A DNA stretch of 7,125 nt from Clostridia bacterium (GTDB taxonomy: Bacteria > Bacillota > Clostridia > Christensenellales > Aristaeellaceae): the NCBI GenBank assembly GCA_017469605.1, contig JAFUGB010000076.1, positions 1 through 7,125 of the forward strand, written 5' to 3'. Position 1 is the first letter of the stretch. Each line of letters starts with the position of its first letter. A program made the position numbers and the translations under genes. The notes beneath the pieces are model-generated. The model worked only from the letters and a program-made list of their open reading frames with translations, made no database searches and was not told where the DNA came from. Below, piece by piece: positions 6,574-7,125 of this stretch.

Positions 6574-6602
6574 TTGACAGTTTCGTGATGTTAGTGTATA
6601 CT
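6574..6602 (+). promoter_or_regulatory. Strong sigma-A promoter of the GntR-ABC operon
   Basis: A perfect TTGACA (6574-6579), a 17-base spacer and TATACT (6597-6602) form the best promoter in the window. Transcription would start near 6609, about 32 bases before the GTG of the GntR gene. A near-consensus promoter suits control by repression, here probably autorepression by the GntR product. Confidence 0.75.
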
Positions 6603-6624
6603 GTGCTTGTTTAATATATACAGT
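6597..6624 (+). promoter_or_regulatory. Candidate GntR operator: repeated TATACnGT
   Basis: TATACTGT (6597-6604) overlaps the -10 box. TATACAGT (6617-6624) follows with a 20-base offset, just after the predicted start of transcription. ACTGT and ACAGT within the two copies also form an inverted pair. Elements over and just after the -10 are well placed for a repressor. I infer binding by the adjacent GntR protein; I have no consensus at hand that proves it. Confidence 0.4.
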
Positions 6625-6640
6625 TGGGAGACGGTAGAAA

Positions 6641-7015
6641 GTGAATGTAATAGTTTCCAATTCGTCTGATGTTCCTTTGTATGTACAGATCAAGGAACAA
6701 ATCAAGGGCGCTATCTTAAAAGGCGAGTTAGAGGACGGAGCGCTTTTACCGTCTATTCGGAACTTTGCAAATGATATCCAAGTAAGCGTCTTGACGATCC
6801 GCCGCGTCTATGAGGAATTGGAAAAAGAGGGCTTTGCTGTCAGTCAGGCGGGCAGAGGGACTTTCGTATCTATGGGCAATCTGGAATTGCTCCGAGATTC
6901 CAAACGCCGCATCATTGAACAGGATTTACAAAAAGCTGTCCATAATGCAAAGCTGTTTGACATTGTAAAAGAAGAACTATATGCAATGTTGGATATTTTG
7001 TACGAGGAGGATTAA
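6641..7015 (+). CDS. GntR-family transcriptional regulator, YtrA subfamily
   Basis: A 124-residue regulator with an N-terminal GntR winged helix (about 10-78). Visible motifs are PLYVQIKEQIKGAILKGEL (12-30), LLPSIRNFANDIQVS (35-49), TIRRVYEELEKEGF (52-65) and GRGTFVS (71-77). Only about 45 residues follow, predicted helical, and there is no large ligand-binding domain. That short tail defines the YtrA subfamily, whose members usually control an adjacent ABC transporter operon, as is the case here. The start is a GTG at 6641 with GGGAG ten bases upstream; no in-frame ATG occurs near the N-terminus. Its promoter and a candidate operator lie just upstream. Base composition (about 38-50% GC on lines counted) is clearly lower than in the minus-strand genes. 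Confidence 0.93.
   Translation: MNVIVSNSSDVPLYVQIKEQIKGAILKGELEDGALLPSIRNFANDIQVSVLTIRRVYEELEKEGFAVSQAGRGTFVSMGNLELLRDSKRRIIEQDLQKAVHNAKLFDIVKEELYAMLDILYEED
7004..7010 (+). promoter_or_regulatory. Ribosome binding site of the ABC ATPase gene
   Basis: GAGGAGG, inside the last codons of the GntR gene, lies seven bases before the ATG at 7018. The stop codon of the GntR gene falls between them, so the two genes form one operon and are probably translated together. Confidence 0.8.
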
Positions 7016-7017
7016 CC

Positions 7018-7125
7018 ATGAACAACATTCTTGAAGTGAATGGTCTTGTGAAAAGGTATTCGGGGTTTGCGCTTGACAACGTTTCTTTTTCGCTGCCGGA
7101 GGGCTGTGTTACCGGCTTTATTGGA
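7018..7125 (+). CDS. ABC transporter ATP-binding protein, partial (5' end only)
   Basis: The first 36 codons read as the start of an ABC ATPase: LEVNGLVKRY (5-14), then FALDNVSFSLPEG (17-29), and VTGFIG (31-36) at the edge, where the Walker A loop would begin. The style resembles ATPases of ABC-2-type or YtrB-like exporters that accompany YtrA regulators. Permease partners would lie beyond the window. It starts two bases after the GntR stop codon with a strong AGGAGG site, so it is the second gene of that operon. Which substrate is moved cannot be judged from this fragment. Confidence 0.88.
   Translation, partial: MNNILEVNGLVKRYSGFALDNVSFSLPEGCVTGFIG

Noticed and set aside
6288..6614. Plus-strand frame crossing the divergent intergenic region
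   Set aside because: It begins antisense to the response regulator and runs through both promoter regions without any recognisable domain.

Overview
The window looks like chromosomal DNA of a fairly GC-rich member of the Firmicutes (Bacillota), probably a clostridial or gut-type lineage. Three things point there: purine-rich AGGAGG-like ribosome binding sites, a complete BceRSAB-type antimicrobial-peptide module, and a YtrA-type GntR regulator followed by an ABC ATPase. No species can be named from the sequence alone. Genes on the minus strand have roughly 58-68% GC on the lines I counted by hand. The plus-strand genes at the right end are nearer 38-50%.

Left part (1-1682, minus strand): two overlapping genes encode membrane proteins of the CNNM/CorC (HlyC-like, DUF21 + CBS pair) family. 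The upstream one (645-1682) is complete but lacks the usual C-terminal CorC_HlyC domain. The downstream one starts at a GTG that overlaps the first gene's stop codon, and it runs off the left edge. A good sigma-A-type promoter lies in front of the pair. The 216-base spacer to the next operon (1683-1898) holds that promoter, a perfect 12-bp inverted repeat and a weak terminator-like hairpin.

Centre (1899-6395, minus strand): response regulator, intramembrane-sensing histidine kinase, ABC ATPase and a ten-helix FtsX-type permease with a large extracellular domain, in that order of transcription. This is the BceR-BceS-BceA-BceB arrangement. In characterised relatives the transporter both removes a peptide antibiotic from its cell-wall target and signals through the kinase. 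The regulator and kinase genes overlap by 4 bases, and the ATPase and permease genes by 8. Between kinase and ATPase lies a separate promoter with a perfect TATAAT, a poor -35, and upstream a site close to the known BceR consensus (TNACA-N4-TGTAA) plus a second TGTAA half-site 21 bp away. I infer that the regulator and kinase are made constitutively from a strong promoter at 6415-6443, while the transporter genes are induced by the phosphorylated regulator.

Right part (6396-7125): a 245-base divergent intergenic region, then on the plus strand a YtrA-subfamily GntR repressor with a near-consensus promoter and repeated TATACnGT elements, followed by the first 36 codons of an ABC transporter ATPase. 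In Bacillus the comparable ytr operon responds to cell-wall-targeting antibiotics. The locus may therefore place two envelope-stress modules back to back, the right one possibly acquired. I see no RNA gene, CRISPR array or insertion sequence, and nothing that demands a wholly new system. The most informative features are the regulatory sites and the tandem CNNM pair.
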